64,000 nucleotides of DNA, from NCBI RefSeq assembly GCF_000260795.1, contig NZ_AJGU01000001.1, positions 124,001 through 188,000 on the forward strand, given 5' to 3'. The notes under the pieces were generated by a model that worked only from the letters and a program-made list of their open reading frames with translations, ran no database searches and was not told the origin of the DNA. The position numbers and the translations under genes were made by a program. The DNA comes from Treponema sp. JC4 (lineage in GTDB: Bacteria > Spirochaetota > Spirochaetia > Treponematales > Treponemataceae). Shown here in pieces: positions 16,575 to 25,059 of this stretch; the stretch's first letter is position 1, and every line of letters starts with the position of its first letter.

Positions 16575-16580
16575 TATAAT
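16575..16580 (+). promoter_or_regulatory. -10 box of lolA, 8 nt before the ATG
   Basis: TATAAT, then TATTTTCT, then ATG. Confidence 0.6.
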
Positions 16581-16588
16581 TATTTTCT

Positions 16589-17254
16589 ATGAAAAAACTT
16601 TTATTTGCAGTCTGCGCTATTTTTTCTGCCTCGCTTTTTGCTCAGAGCATTACAACTGCGAGTGCTTATTTTAAGACAATTTCTGAATACTACGGCACTC
16701 TTAAAGATTACGAAGTAGATTTTGAAATCAAAGTTGATAAAACTGAATCTGCCGGAAAACTTTCCTATAAATCACCTGACCTTATCCGAATGGATTATTC
16801 AAATCCGGAAGAGCAGGTGATTGTTTTTAACGGTGATACCCTTACAATTTATCTGCCAGGTTCTAACGCAATTTTGCAGCAGGATGTAAACACAAGCGGA
16901 AACTCAGCTAATTCCCTTGCAACTCCTCAGGGACTGTCGCTTTTGAGCCGCTATTATACAGTTGCTTATGAAACAGGCCAGAATGCCGAACCACTTGATG
17001 AAGAATCAGATGAAATGGTTGTAAAATTTGTGCTTACAAGAAAAAGTGCGGCAGAAGCCTTCCGTTCAATTAAAATCTGTGTAAATGAAGGAACAAAACT
17101 TATCCGCCGTGTAGAAGCAGTTACTCCAAAGGGAGAAACCTTCCTTTTTGATTTTTACGACTATAAATTGAATCAGAATATTACAGACCAGCGCTTTATT
17201 TACGATGCGCCTTCATCTGCAAACAATTACAACAACTTCTTGTTCTCGGAGTAA
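16589..17254 (+). CDS. lolA: LolA-like periplasmic lipoprotein carrier
   Basis: 221 residues with a signal peptide (MKKLLFAVCAIFSASLFA). The mature protein shows the LolA pattern: a helix, then paired strands DYEVDFEIKVDKTESAGKL, SPDLIRMDYSNPEEQVIVF, NGDTLTIYLP and a Pro/Asn-rich central region. LolA carries outer-membrane lipoproteins across the periplasm, which suits a genome with many lipoproteins. A LolB or LolCDE gene is not in the window. It ends directly at the start of the RodZ-like gene (stop and ATG adjacent), so they are co-transcribed with rimO. Confidence 0.82.
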   Translation: MKKLLFAVCAIFSASLFAQSITTASAYFKTISEYYGTLKDYEVDFEIKVDKTESAGKLSYKSPDLIRMDYSNPEEQVIVFNGDTLTIYLPGSNAILQQDVNTSGNSANSLATPQGLSLLSRYYTVAYETGQNAEPLDEESDEMVVKFVLTRKSAAEAFRSIKICVNEGTKLIRRVEAVTPKGETFLFDFYDYKLNQNITDQRFIYDAPSSANNYNNFLFSE

Positions 17255-18358
17255 ATGATGGAAAGCTATGGTGAATTGCTGAAGAAAACCCGCGAAGCTA
17301 AAAACGGTGACCTTGATATAATTGCTCACGAAATTTCTATAGAAAAACGCTATCTTATCGGCCTGGAAGAGGAAGATGATTCAGCCCTTCCCGGAAGTGC
17401 CTATCTTAAAGGTTTTTTACGCAATTATGCCATTTATCTTGAGCTTGATCCGGAATATGTTCTTAAGCTTTATCACAATAAGGAACTGCAGGAGTCTGGT
17501 GTTCCTGAAGGACTTTACGAACCGATTCATACTACAAGAAACATTCTTCCGATTCTTTTACCTATTGCCCTGCTTGTCTGCATAATAGGAATTATTTCTG
17601 GCCTTTTGATTGTAAAAAAATACAAGGTTACAGAAGATAACGTTCTTCTTTCCGGTTCAAAACGCAGCAATGTATTTGAGCTTTCGGATAAGAAATTTTT
17701 CCAGCGTGTTTATAAGGGTGACCAGTTTCTGGTGCCTTCTGACAATAATAATCCGATTGTTGTAACTGTAAGCAGTACTTTAGGAACTTTCGGCCTTGCA
17801 ATGCCAAGCGGAACTTATTACGTTGAACTTTCTGAAGAGTCTGAACTTGATGTTGACGGCGATAATGTTTCTGACATGATAGTTTACGTTTCTGACATTT
17901 CAAAAACTGATGAAGCCCGTGGTGCTGAAGTAAGCGTTCTGCTCCGTCATGGTGCTCTTGCTCAGGCCAGCGGTATGAGCGATTCTGATATGGCAGAAAT
18001 TGAATCTGTTGTAGACGTAAATCTTAAGAAAATCCAGCGTACTCTTATAGAAGATAATCGTGCTTATCCTTTTACAATCAATGCAAGCTTCCGCGATTCC
18101 TGCCTCTTCCGCGACCGTGTGGACAATGCTAATTCTGTTGAAGGATATTTTGCCAAGGGAGATGTATTTACAGCAACACCTCATAACAGAATCCGCCTCT
18201 GGATTTCTAACAGTAACGCTGTAAAATTCTCTGTAATTGCAAACTCGCGCTCTTATGATCTTGATATGGGCGCTGCCGGTCAGGTACAGGTTGAAGACAT
18301 TAAGTGGATTAAAGATACCGACGGCAAATATAAACTGGTGGTTATTGAACTTGACTAA
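17255..18358 (+). CDS. RodZ-like membrane protein with N-terminal helix-turn-helix
   Basis: 367 residues. Residues 1-75 are a Cro/HTH_25-type domain (YGELLKKTREAKNGDLDIIA, ISIEKRYLIGLEEED, GSAYLKGFLRNYAIYLELDP), followed by one membrane helix (about residues 96-118, ILPILLPIALLVCIIGIISG) and a periplasmic part of about 245 residues. This is the RodZ layout; RodZ links MreB to the cell-wall elongation machinery. The periplasmic part is longer than in E. coli and contains two beta-rich halves. Two ATGs stand in tandem at 17255 and 17258; GGAG precedes them. The stop overlaps the TTG start of rimO. Confidence 0.8.
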   Translation: MMESYGELLKKTREAKNGDLDIIAHEISIEKRYLIGLEEEDDSALPGSAYLKGFLRNYAIYLELDPEYVLKLYHNKELQESGVPEGLYEPIHTTRNILPILLPIALLVCIIGIISGLLIVKKYKVTEDNVLLSGSKRSNVFELSDKKFFQRVYKGDQFLVPSDNNNPIVVTVSSTLGTFGLAMPSGTYYVELSEESELDVDGDNVSDMIVYVSDISKTDEARGAEVSVLLRHGALAQASGMSDSDMAEIESVVDVNLKKIQRTLIEDNRAYPFTINASFRDSCLFRDRVDNANSVEGYFAKGDVFTATPHNRIRLWISNSNAVKFSVIANSRSYDLDMGAAGQVQVEDIKWIKDTDGKYKLVVIELD

Positions 18359-19781
18359 ACAGACATTTTTTATTGATCAGCACGGATGTGCCAAAAACCA
18401 GACTGACGGCGAAATCATGTCAGGCTTTCTGGAAAGGGAAGGTTTTACTCAGGTTTTTGATGCAGATAAAGCTGATTTTATTCTCATTAATTCCTGCGGC
18501 TTTATTCAGTCTGCAAAAAAAGAATCAATTGACGCAATTTATGATGTAAAGGCTGCTTATCCTGCTTCTAAAATTGTACTTACCGGCTGTCTTGCAGAAC
18601 GCTATGCAAATGATCTTTTTGAATCTATGCCTGAACTTGACGGCGTTTTTGGAAACGGAGATCTTTCAAAAATTGCAGGCTTTATGAAAAAGGTTAGCGG
18701 CGGTCAGCGTGCAGTTCAGACTTATGATCAGTGTGGAGTAAGTTCTGGTCAACGTAAAAAACTTATGAACTTTAAAGGAAGCGCTTTTGTAAAAATTACG
18801 GAAGGCTGTTCCAACCATTGTTCTTTCTGCGCAATTCCTTTAATTCGCGGTGAACTTAGAAGCCGCCCTATGGATTCAATTATATCTGAAATTAAAGAGC
18901 TTACTGGTCAGGGCGTTTACGAAATCAATCTGATTGGTCAGGATCTTGCTGCCTATGGTACAGGAGAAGAAGATAAGGAACTTCGTGCCGGCTTGAATCC
19001 TGTGCGCTCGCCTTTGTGCCAGCTGCTTGAAAAAATCAGCGGGCTTGAAGGTGATTTTATTGTCCGCCTTTTGTACATTCACCCGGATCATTTTAATACA
19101 GATATTCTTTCTGTGATGAAAAAAGACAGCCGCTTTGTGCATTACTTTGATATTCCTTTCCAGAGTGGTGATGATAAGACGATTCTTGCGATGAACCGAG
19201 TTGGTTCGCAGAAAAAATACATTGAACTTGTAGAAAAAATCCGCTCAGAACTGTCAGACTGTATGCTGCGTACTACCTTCCTTGCTGGATTCCCTGGTGA
19301 GACTGACGAAGCTGCAGAAAATACACGCAGCTTCCTAAAGGCAATTCAGCCGGACTGGTCTGGCTGCTTCCCTTACAGCCGCGAAGAAGATACTCCTGCC
19401 TGGTCTATGAAGCCTAGAGTTCCTGCAAAAGTTGCTCAGGCTCGTGCCGATGCCCTGGTTAAACTTCAGACAGAAATTACAAATGAGCGTTTAAGCCGTT
19501 TTGTTGGACAGACTGTAAAGGTACTTGTAGAAGAAATTATTAATGCTGGTGAAGAAGACGGTGGTCTAGCAATTGGCCGCGGCTGGTTCCAGGCTCCTGA
19601 AGTTGACGGCAGCATAGTTATCCGCTATGACCTGGATTCTGAAGCAGAAAAAGCAGCGGTTATGCCGGGTAACGTAATTAAAGTTCAGATTCTTGCAAGC
19701 ACTGGCGTAGATCTTGATGCCCGCTTTGAAGGACTTGTAAAAGAATTCCCTAAAAATTCAGGCCTGCAGTTTATTTCCTAG
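18351..19781 (+). CDS. rimO: ribosomal protein S12 methylthiotransferase RimO
   Basis: 476 residues from a TTG at 18351. Three parts are visible: the N-terminal methylthiotransferase domain with cysteines in DQHGCAKNQTDGE, INSCGFIQSAKKES and VLTGCLAERY; the radical SAM core with EGCSNHCSFCAIPLIRG; and a C-terminal TRAM domain (VKVLVEEIINAGEEDGG). RimO adds a methylthio group to an Asp of ribosomal protein S12. I chose the TTG because the conserved N-terminus starts there, GGTGG lies eight bases upstream, and it overlaps the preceding stop codon. An ATG further upstream would extend the protein into the RodZ-like gene with no family match. Confidence 0.93.
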   Translation: MTKQTFFIDQHGCAKNQTDGEIMSGFLEREGFTQVFDADKADFILINSCGFIQSAKKESIDAIYDVKAAYPASKIVLTGCLAERYANDLFESMPELDGVFGNGDLSKIAGFMKKVSGGQRAVQTYDQCGVSSGQRKKLMNFKGSAFVKITEGCSNHCSFCAIPLIRGELRSRPMDSIISEIKELTGQGVYEINLIGQDLAAYGTGEEDKELRAGLNPVRSPLCQLLEKISGLEGDFIVRLLYIHPDHFNTDILSVMKKDSRFVHYFDIPFQSGDDKTILAMNRVGSQKKYIELVEKIRSELSDCMLRTTFLAGFPGETDEAAENTRSFLKAIQPDWSGCFPYSREEDTPAWSMKPRVPAKVAQARADALVKLQTEITNERLSRFVGQTVKVLVEEIINAGEEDGGLAIGRGWFQAPEVDGSIVIRYDLDSEAEKAAVMPGNVIKVQILASTGVDLDARFEGLVKEFPKNSGLQFIS

Positions 19782-19790
19782 GAGGCCTTT

Positions 19791-22064
19791 ATGACCGAAA
19801 GCTTAGAAAAATATCTTTCTGTTTTAAATGAAGAGCAGCTGGCGGCGGTAAAGCATGAAGGCTCTCCGCTTTTGATTCTTGCTGGTGCCGGTTCTGGAAA
19901 AACCCGTGTAATTACTACAAAAATTGCCTATTTGATTGGTGAAAAGAACATAGATCCCTGGTCTATTCTTGCCGTAACCTTTACTAAAAAGGCAGCAAAT
20001 GAAATGAAGGAGCGTGCCGTTGCCATGGATGAACGCGCCGCTTCTGCCCAGATAAGAACCTTCCACTCTTTTGGTTCCTGGTTCCTTCGTAAATATGCCG
20101 AAAAAGCCGGTCTTGATCCTAACTTTACAGTGTATGATGACGGGGATATGGAAACTCTGGTAAAAAAGGCTGTGCCTGAGCTTGGAAAAAAAGAGGCAAA
20201 ACTTGCCGCTCATCAGATTTCTCTTGCTAAAGACTACTGCCTTTTTCCGGAAGATGATTTAAGCAGCATTGGTTCAGAGTTTGATTTAAACGACATTTAT
20301 AAAAAATATCAGGCAAGACTCAGGGCGACTGGAAATGCTGATTTTGGTGATTTGATACAGCTGCCCGTCCGCGTAATGGACGAAAACCCTGACATTGCAG
20401 ATTACATTCATTCGCGCTTTAAAGTTGTGATGGTAGATGAGTATCAGGACTCAAATATCGCGCAGTATAAGCTTTTACAGAAACTTTCGGGCTACGGGGA
20501 CGGCGCCTCAGAAACTTCTAATTATGTCTGCGTTGTTGGTGATGATGACCAGTCAATCTATCATTTCCGCGGTGCCGAAGTTGAAAATATTCTATCTTTT
20601 CCAAAGAAGTTTCCGGGTACAGAAATTATCCGCCTGGAGCGCAATTACCGTTCGACAGGAAAAATCCTTCATGCAGCAGACCTGGTTGTAAGTAAAAACC
20701 AGAACCGTCTTGGAAAAACTCTGGTTGCCGACCGCGGCGAAGGAACTCCTCCTGTTCTTGCCTTTCTGGACAATCAGAATGCAGAGGCAGTTTTCTGCGC
20801 AGATTTGATTTCCAAGTCTGTTATGGGAAAAGCAAAATATTCTGACTGGGCAATTCTTTACCGAACCAACGCTCAGTCTCTTAATTTTGAAAAAGAGTTT
20901 TTGCACAGGAAGATTCCTTATGTTGTTGTGGGCTCGTTAAAATTCTATGAGCGTGAAGAAATCAAGGATGCCCTTGCCTATATTTCGCTATGTGCAAATC
21001 CCCGCGATGAAATTTCTTTCCGCCGTGTCGTAAATAAGCCTGCCCGCGCTCTTGGCGAAAAAACTCAGGATAAAATCATGGAAAACGCCGTTGATTTTGC
21101 GGCAGACGGCACTCCAGTCTATTCAAATCTGATTGAAGCCTGCCGTTCTTCTGCTCCTAACCTTTCTAAAAAGGCTAGGGAAGGGGCAGAAGCCTTTTGT
21201 AAAATCTTTTCTGAGTTAGATGGATTTTTGAGCGAGCGTACAAAGGAGCTTTCGGAAGGAAAAGAGTCTTCTTATCATCTTTCAGATTTTATTGAGAGGG
21301 TAATTAAACTTTCTGCCCTGGATGAATATCACAAGGCTAGTGATGAAATTGAAGGAACTCAGCGTCTTGCAAACCTTGAAGAGCTTGTAAACTCTGCAGG
21401 CCCTTATGAATGTTCGATTGAAGGACTTACGGAATTCCTTGACGCAATCAACCTTGATCGTACTCTGGAACTTTCTGACGGAGAGGTCAGTGAAGATGCT
21501 GTAACCCTGATTACAATTCATAACACAAAGGGTCTTGAATACAATAAGGTTATTATTACCGGTCTTGAAGAAGGTATTTTCCCTAGAATAGACAAAACCG
21601 GTGCTGAACTTGAAGAAGAACGCCGTCTTTTTTATGTTGCTGTTACCCGAGCCAGAAACGAGCTTTATGTTACCAGCTGCGCCAGCCGTTATATGTACGG
21701 AAGTCCTCAGTTTTTGAGGCCAAGTCCATTTATCTGCGAGTCTGCTTCTGCCTTTACTATGATTGGTCAGATTCCTTTCAGTTTTAAAAAGGCTGCTGCG
21801 GTAGAACGTTTTGCGGGAGTTGGAAAGAAAATTGAAGGTTCACAGTTTGATGCCCATTCGTCTTCTCATTCTCCTGAGGAAGAGGAAATTTTAAAGCGAT
21901 ACAAGAAGGGCACTAAAATCTATCATGATGATTACGGTTATGGCGTAATTGAAAAGTGCGAAATTAAGGAAGATGAAATTGTTGCCATTATTCAGTTTGA
22001 AAACGGCGCAAGAAAGAAGTTCCTGCCTAAATATCAGAAGAAGTCACTGGATGTTATAAAGTAG
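19791..22064 (+). CDS. pcrA: UvrD/Rep-family DNA helicase, PcrA-like
   Basis: 757 residues, superfamily 1A. Motifs in order: EEQLAAVKHEGSPLLILAGA with GAGSGKTR (Walker A, near residues 31-38), VMVDEYQDSN (Walker B), VVGDDDQSIYHFRGA (motif III), LERNYRSTG (motif IV), TIHNTKGLEYNKVII (motif V) and YVAVTRARNELY (motif VI). It unwinds DNA 3' to 5' in repair and conflict resolution. The C-terminal end (DDYGYGVIEKCEIKEDEIVA) is the Tudor-like PcrA extension known to bind RNA polymerase. AGGAGG precedes the ATG, 9 bases after rimO. Confidence 0.94.
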   Translation: MTESLEKYLSVLNEEQLAAVKHEGSPLLILAGAGSGKTRVITTKIAYLIGEKNIDPWSILAVTFTKKAANEMKERAVAMDERAASAQIRTFHSFGSWFLRKYAEKAGLDPNFTVYDDGDMETLVKKAVPELGKKEAKLAAHQISLAKDYCLFPEDDLSSIGSEFDLNDIYKKYQARLRATGNADFGDLIQLPVRVMDENPDIADYIHSRFKVVMVDEYQDSNIAQYKLLQKLSGYGDGASETSNYVCVVGDDDQSIYHFRGAEVENILSFPKKFPGTEIIRLERNYRSTGKILHAADLVVSKNQNRLGKTLVADRGEGTPPVLAFLDNQNAEAVFCADLISKSVMGKAKYSDWAILYRTNAQSLNFEKEFLHRKIPYVVVGSLKFYEREEIKDALAYISLCANPRDEISFRRVVNKPARALGEKTQDKIMENAVDFAADGTPVYSNLIEACRSSAPNLSKKAREGAEAFCKIFSELDGFLSERTKELSEGKESSYHLSDFIERVIKLSALDEYHKASDEIEGTQRLANLEELVNSAGPYECSIEGLTEFLDAINLDRTLELSDGEVSEDAVTLITIHNTKGLEYNKVIITGLEEGIFPRIDKTGAELEEERRLFYVAVTRARNELYVTSCASRYMYGSPQFLRPSPFICESASAFTMIGQIPFSFKKAAAVERFAGVGKKIEGSQFDAHSSSHSPEEEEILKRYKKGTKIYHDDYGYGVIEKCEIKEDEIVAIIQFENGARKKFLPKYQKKSLDVIK

Positions 22065-22072
22065 ATTTTACC

Positions 22073-22151
22073 GGGGGGCGTTGCGGGGGTGCCCCCCGCT
22101 AGAAAGGGTAGGCGGCAACGAAGTGCCGCCGTAGGGAGAGACTTCTCCCCC
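22073..22151 (-). repeat. palindromic repeat family A, downstream of pcrA
   Basis: Three hairpins lie in a row: a GCGGGGG/CCCCCGC stem, GGCGGCA with a CTTCGT loop and TGCCGCC, and GGGAGA/TCTCCC. On the plus strand the last hairpin is followed by CCCCTTTTTCC, so it can act as the pcrA terminator. It begins eight bases after the pcrA stop and has the same orientation to the upstream gene as the copy at 48009. Confidence 0.8.
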
Positions 22152-22165
22152 TTTTTCCTTCCTTA

Positions 22166-23596
22166 TTACAATTTAGGATACTTGTCGAAGTAAGCTTTTG
22201 TTTCCTTAGCTACGATTCCGCTGAGAACAATCAGAGAAATACAGTTAGGAATTGCCATCAAACCGTTTGTAATGTCGGCAATTGTGAATACGGCGTTTAC
22301 TGTGAAGTAAGGTCCGATTGCAATTGCGGCAATGTAAATAAGACGGTAGATGAATACAAGCTTCATGCGGCCGTTTGTGATGTATTCAAGACATTTTTCT
22401 GAGTAGTAGTCCCAGCCCAAGATTGTTGTGAAAGCAAAGAAAGCAAGACAGAGCATCAAGAGGAACTGAACTGAAACACCATCACCACCAAGGTTGAAAG
22501 AAAGAGCGTTTGCTGTAAGTTCAACACCCTTCCAGCCGTTAGCCTGATACTGAGCGAAGAAGTCTGGATTTGTAAGAGCGAGAGTGATTGCAAGACCTGT
22601 CATTGTACAAACGATAAGAGTATCGATTACTGTACCTGTCATGTTTACAAGACCCTGTTCAACTGGTTCGTTTGTCTGAACTGGAGCGGCTGCGATTGGA
22701 GCAGAACCGAGACCAGCCTCGTTAGAGAAGATACCGCGTGCAATACCTTTCTGCATTGAGTCTGTAATCTGTTTGAGAGTCCAGCCTACTGCACCACCGG
22801 CAAGAGCCTTGAAACCGAAGGCTGATTTTACGATGAGTACGAATGCTGCAGGAATGTGAGTTGCGTTCATGATGATTACAGAGAAGCCGAGGAATACATA
22901 GATGATTGCCATTGCTGGAACAACTTTTTCTGCAACCTTAGAAATGCGGCGAAGACCGCCAAGAATTACGAGAGCGGCACAAACTGTAACTACGATACCG
23001 CCGATTACAGTTGCCCAGGTATACTGAGTTTCGCCAAGTGTGAAGGCGATGTTTTTGCTCTGTGGATCGAATGCCATGTTTACAGCAGAAGTGATACCGT
23101 TGATCTGAGTCATTGTGCCGATACCAAGCAAACCTGCAAGAACTCCAAAGATTGCAAAGAGAACTGCAAGCCACTTCCACTTTTTGCCCATTCCTTTTTC
23201 GATTGTATAGAAAGGTCCGCCCAAAACGTGGTCTTCTTTTACTTCGCGGTATTTGATTGCAAGCATACATTCGCTGAACTTTGTCGCAGTTCCCAAGATT
23301 GCTGCAATCCACATCCAGAAGAGGGCACCTGGTCCGCCGGCTGCAATAGCTGTTGCAACACCTACGATGTTACCAGTTCCGATTGTCGCAGAAAGTGCTG
23401 TACAAAGTGCTGAGAAGCCAGAAAGTTCTCCGTGACCTTCGTTTTCTTTAAAAATTGATTTGAAAGCTCGTCCGAGCTTTGTGAACTGAAGTCCGCGAGC
23501 GCGGATTGTCAGGATTAAACCTGTTGCCAGAATAAGAACGATTGTCGGGATTCCCCATACTACATCGTCGATGGCGTTGAGAATAGAGTCGAACAT
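22166..23596 (-). CDS. sodium:alanine/glycine symporter (AGCS family)
   Basis: 476 residues from the ATG at 23596. About ten hydrophobic segments are spread through the protein. AGCS signatures include GHGELSGFSALCTALSATIG, GTGNIVGVATAIAAGGPGALFWMW and GIARGIFSNEAGLGSAPIAAA. The carrier imports alanine or glycine with sodium. The ATG 17 codons upstream is rejected because it lies in the riboswitch expression platform; AAAAGGGTG is six bases before the chosen start. The glycine riboswitch upstream makes glycine the most likely substrate or signal. The 3' end is convergent with pcrA across a palindromic repeat. Confidence 0.92.
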   Translation of the reverse strand: MFDSILNAIDDVVWGIPTIVLILATGLILTIRARGLQFTKLGRAFKSIFKENEGHGELSGFSALCTALSATIGTGNIVGVATAIAAGGPGALFWMWIAAILGTATKFSECMLAIKYREVKEDHVLGGPFYTIEKGMGKKWKWLAVLFAIFGVLAGLLGIGTMTQINGITSAVNMAFDPQSKNIAFTLGETQYTWATVIGGIVVTVCAALVILGGLRRISKVAEKVVPAMAIIYVFLGFSVIIMNATHIPAAFVLIVKSAFGFKALAGGAVGWTLKQITDSMQKGIARGIFSNEAGLGSAPIAAAPVQTNEPVEQGLVNMTGTVIDTLIVCTMTGLAITLALTNPDFFAQYQANGWKGVELTANALSFNLGGDGVSVQFLLMLCLAFFAFTTILGWDYYSEKCLEYITNGRMKLVFIYRLIYIAAIAIGPYFTVNAVFTIADITNGLMAIPNCISLIVLSGIVAKETKAYFDKYPKL

Positions 23597-23611
23597 TATA
23601 TTCACCCTTTT

Positions 23612-23775
23612 AAAATAAAATAGAGTTTGCGTCTTGCCCCTTGGCAATTTAGCAAACTCTCCAGAGTAGGAATGGAACTTTTTTTTGCCCTGTCCTTTGT
23701 GCCTGAGATATCGGCTGGAATAGCCTTAACCCTTCGGCGTCCCGCATCTTTGCAGGAACTCTCCAGAGAATCAGT
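23612..23775 (-). promoter_or_regulatory. glycine riboswitch with terminator-type expression platform
   Basis: On the minus strand CTCTGGAGAG, GACGCCGAAGGGTTAA, ATCTCAGGCACAAAGGACAG follow in the order of the glycine aptamer core (about 23775-23684). A second CTCTGGAGAG then leads into AGAGTTTGC, an inner TTGCC-AAGG-GGCAA hairpin and GCAAACTCT, a nine-pair outer stem (23660-23622), followed by ATTTTATTTT and then the ribosome binding site of the symporter. The second half keeps GGAGAG and GCCAAGGGGCAA of a second aptamer but has no second CUCUCAGG core. Confidence 0.88.
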
Positions 23776-23820
23776 ACTTCAAAACACGTTGATGCACTGA
23801 CCTCTATATTTTATAAGAAA

Positions 23821-24660
23821 TTAGGCTGCGTAGTCAACAAGACGGCGGGCACGGGTCGGGTGCTGAAGTCTTGTGATTGCTGTCTTTTCAATCTGGCGGA
23901 TACGCTCTTTTGTAAGGTCGCAGTGTTCTCCAACTTCCTTAAGGCTCATAGCCTTCATTCCATTCAAGCCGTAGCGCATTCTGATTACGCGGCTTTCGTT
24001 TGGCTTAAGGGTATCAAGAACGCGGTTGATGTCTTTAGACATAGACTGCTCGATGATTTTTTCTTCTGGGCGAACGTTGATTGTATCTTCCTGGAAGTCT
24101 GCAACATTTGCCTTGCTTGAATCTGAGCCAGAAACTTCTGCGTCTAAAGATACCATTTCGCGGCTGATGTTAATCATTTCTCGAACGTGGCTTGTGCTCA
24201 TATTAAGCATAGCAGCAATTTCTTCGTATTCCTGATGTTCAGTTTTCTTTCCGTGAATTGATTTGCGGGCGTGTTCAATCTGAACAAGTTCGTTTGCACG
24301 GTTGAGTGGAAGACGGATTGCGCGGCTCTTTTCGCAGATTGCCTTAAGAATGCTCTGGCGGATCCACCATACAGCGTAAGAAATAAAGTGATAGCCTTTT
24401 GAAACGTCGAACTTTTCGATTGCTGTCATAAGTCCGATGTTTCCCTCGCTGATGAGGTCTGTCATATCAAGTCCGTGATTCTGATATTTTTTTGCAACGT
24501 TTACAACAAAGCGGAGATTTGAGGTTACGATTTTATTTTTTGCAAGCTTGTCGCCGTTCTTAGCTTTTACAGCCAGTTCGTTTTCTTCTTCGCGTGAAAG
24601 GAGTGGGATTTTGTTGATTTCTTTAAGGTACATTCCCAAAACTTCGTCATCGTATTTCAT
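23821..24660 (-). CDS. sigma-70 family alternative sigma factor, RpoS-like
   Basis: 279 residues. Region 1.2 (VLGMYLKEINKIPLLSREEE), region 2 (NLRFVVNVAKKYQNHGLDMTDLISEGNIGLM and YAVWWIRQSI), region 3 and region 4 (SLKEVGEHCDLTKERIRQIE) are all present; region 1.1 is absent. This is a group 2 sigma factor of the size of spirochete RpoS rather than the housekeeping RpoD, which is about twice as long in treponemes. GGAGG lies seven bases before the ATG. The gene stands alone behind a canonical -24/-12 promoter. The symbol rpoS is not used because sequence alone does not separate RpoS orthologs from other group 2 factors. Confidence 0.88.
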   Translation of the reverse strand: MKYDDEVLGMYLKEINKIPLLSREEENELAVKAKNGDKLAKNKIVTSNLRFVVNVAKKYQNHGLDMTDLISEGNIGLMTAIEKFDVSKGYHFISYAVWWIRQSILKAICEKSRAIRLPLNRANELVQIEHARKSIHGKKTEHQEYEEIAAMLNMSTSHVREMINISREMVSLDAEVSGSDSSKANVADFQEDTINVRPEEKIIEQSMSKDINRVLDTLKPNESRVIRMRYGLNGMKAMSLKEVGEHCDLTKERIRQIEKTAITRLQHPTRARRLVDYAA

Positions 24661-24698
24661 TTTCTTGCCTCCGCAATATCTTTTTTCATAAGATATAT

Positions 24699-24715
24699 AG
24701 CAATAAGTGTGCCAA
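24699..24715 (-). promoter_or_regulatory. sigma-54 (-24/-12) promoter of the sigma factor gene
   Basis: On the minus strand TTGGCACACTTATTGCT matches the RpoN consensus TTGGCACG-N4-TTGCW at every position but one, with exact GG-to-GC spacing. The predicted start of transcription is near 24689, leaving a leader of about 28 bases that contains the GGAGG site. Confidence 0.82.
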
Positions 24716-24762
24716 GTGTGAAATTTGATGAAAAAAATTTGAGAAAATTTGTTAAAAACAAA

Positions 24763-24797
24763 AAATCGTACAAATTTTATGAAAATTTGAACGATTT
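24763..24797. promoter_or_regulatory. 35-bp palindrome upstream of the sigma-54 promoter
   Basis: AAATCGTACAAATTTT, a three-base centre, then AAAATTTGAACGATTT; the arms match at 15 of 16 positions. Its centre is about 90 bp upstream of the predicted start, a usual place for an NtrC-type enhancer-binding protein. A further imperfect palindrome (CTTGTGGTC...GACACAAG) lies at about 24831. Regulatory function is inferred. Confidence 0.6.
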
Positions 24798-24917
24798 TTC
24801 TTGCCTTTTTGGCCGTTTATTATTATCTTGTGGTCTTTTTTGACACAAGGGGGATTTTTAAGGGAATTTGTGGGTAAATTTGACACAGATTTATAATTTA
24901 TCGGAAATCTACTGACT

Positions 24918-25049
24918 GTAAGGCAAAAAATGCGTAGCGCGGGTTCCTGTTTTGCGGAGTTTAGAACGCGGGAAATTTATATAATAATTTCCAATCCGCG
25001 TTCTCGGCGGAGCAAAATAGGGTTCCGCGCGAAAGCATTTTTTTCTTAC
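24918..25049. repeat. 132-bp imperfect palindrome
   Basis: The left arm (24918 to about 24982) and the right arm (to 25049) are near-complementary over their whole length: GTAAG, AAAAATGC, GCGCGG, TTTTGC, GGAG and AGAACGCGG all recur in the complement. It fills the gap between the pyrophosphatase 3' end and the upstream region of the sigma factor gene. No coding capacity is visible. The rest of the 24661-25059 gap is A+T-rich promoter DNA. Confidence 0.75.
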
Positions 25050-25059
25050 ATTTGTATAA

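Noticed and set aside
18237-18350. ATG start for rimO at 18237
   Set aside because: It lies inside the RodZ-like gene and adds 38 residues with no family match; the TTG at 18351 fits the conserved N-terminus.
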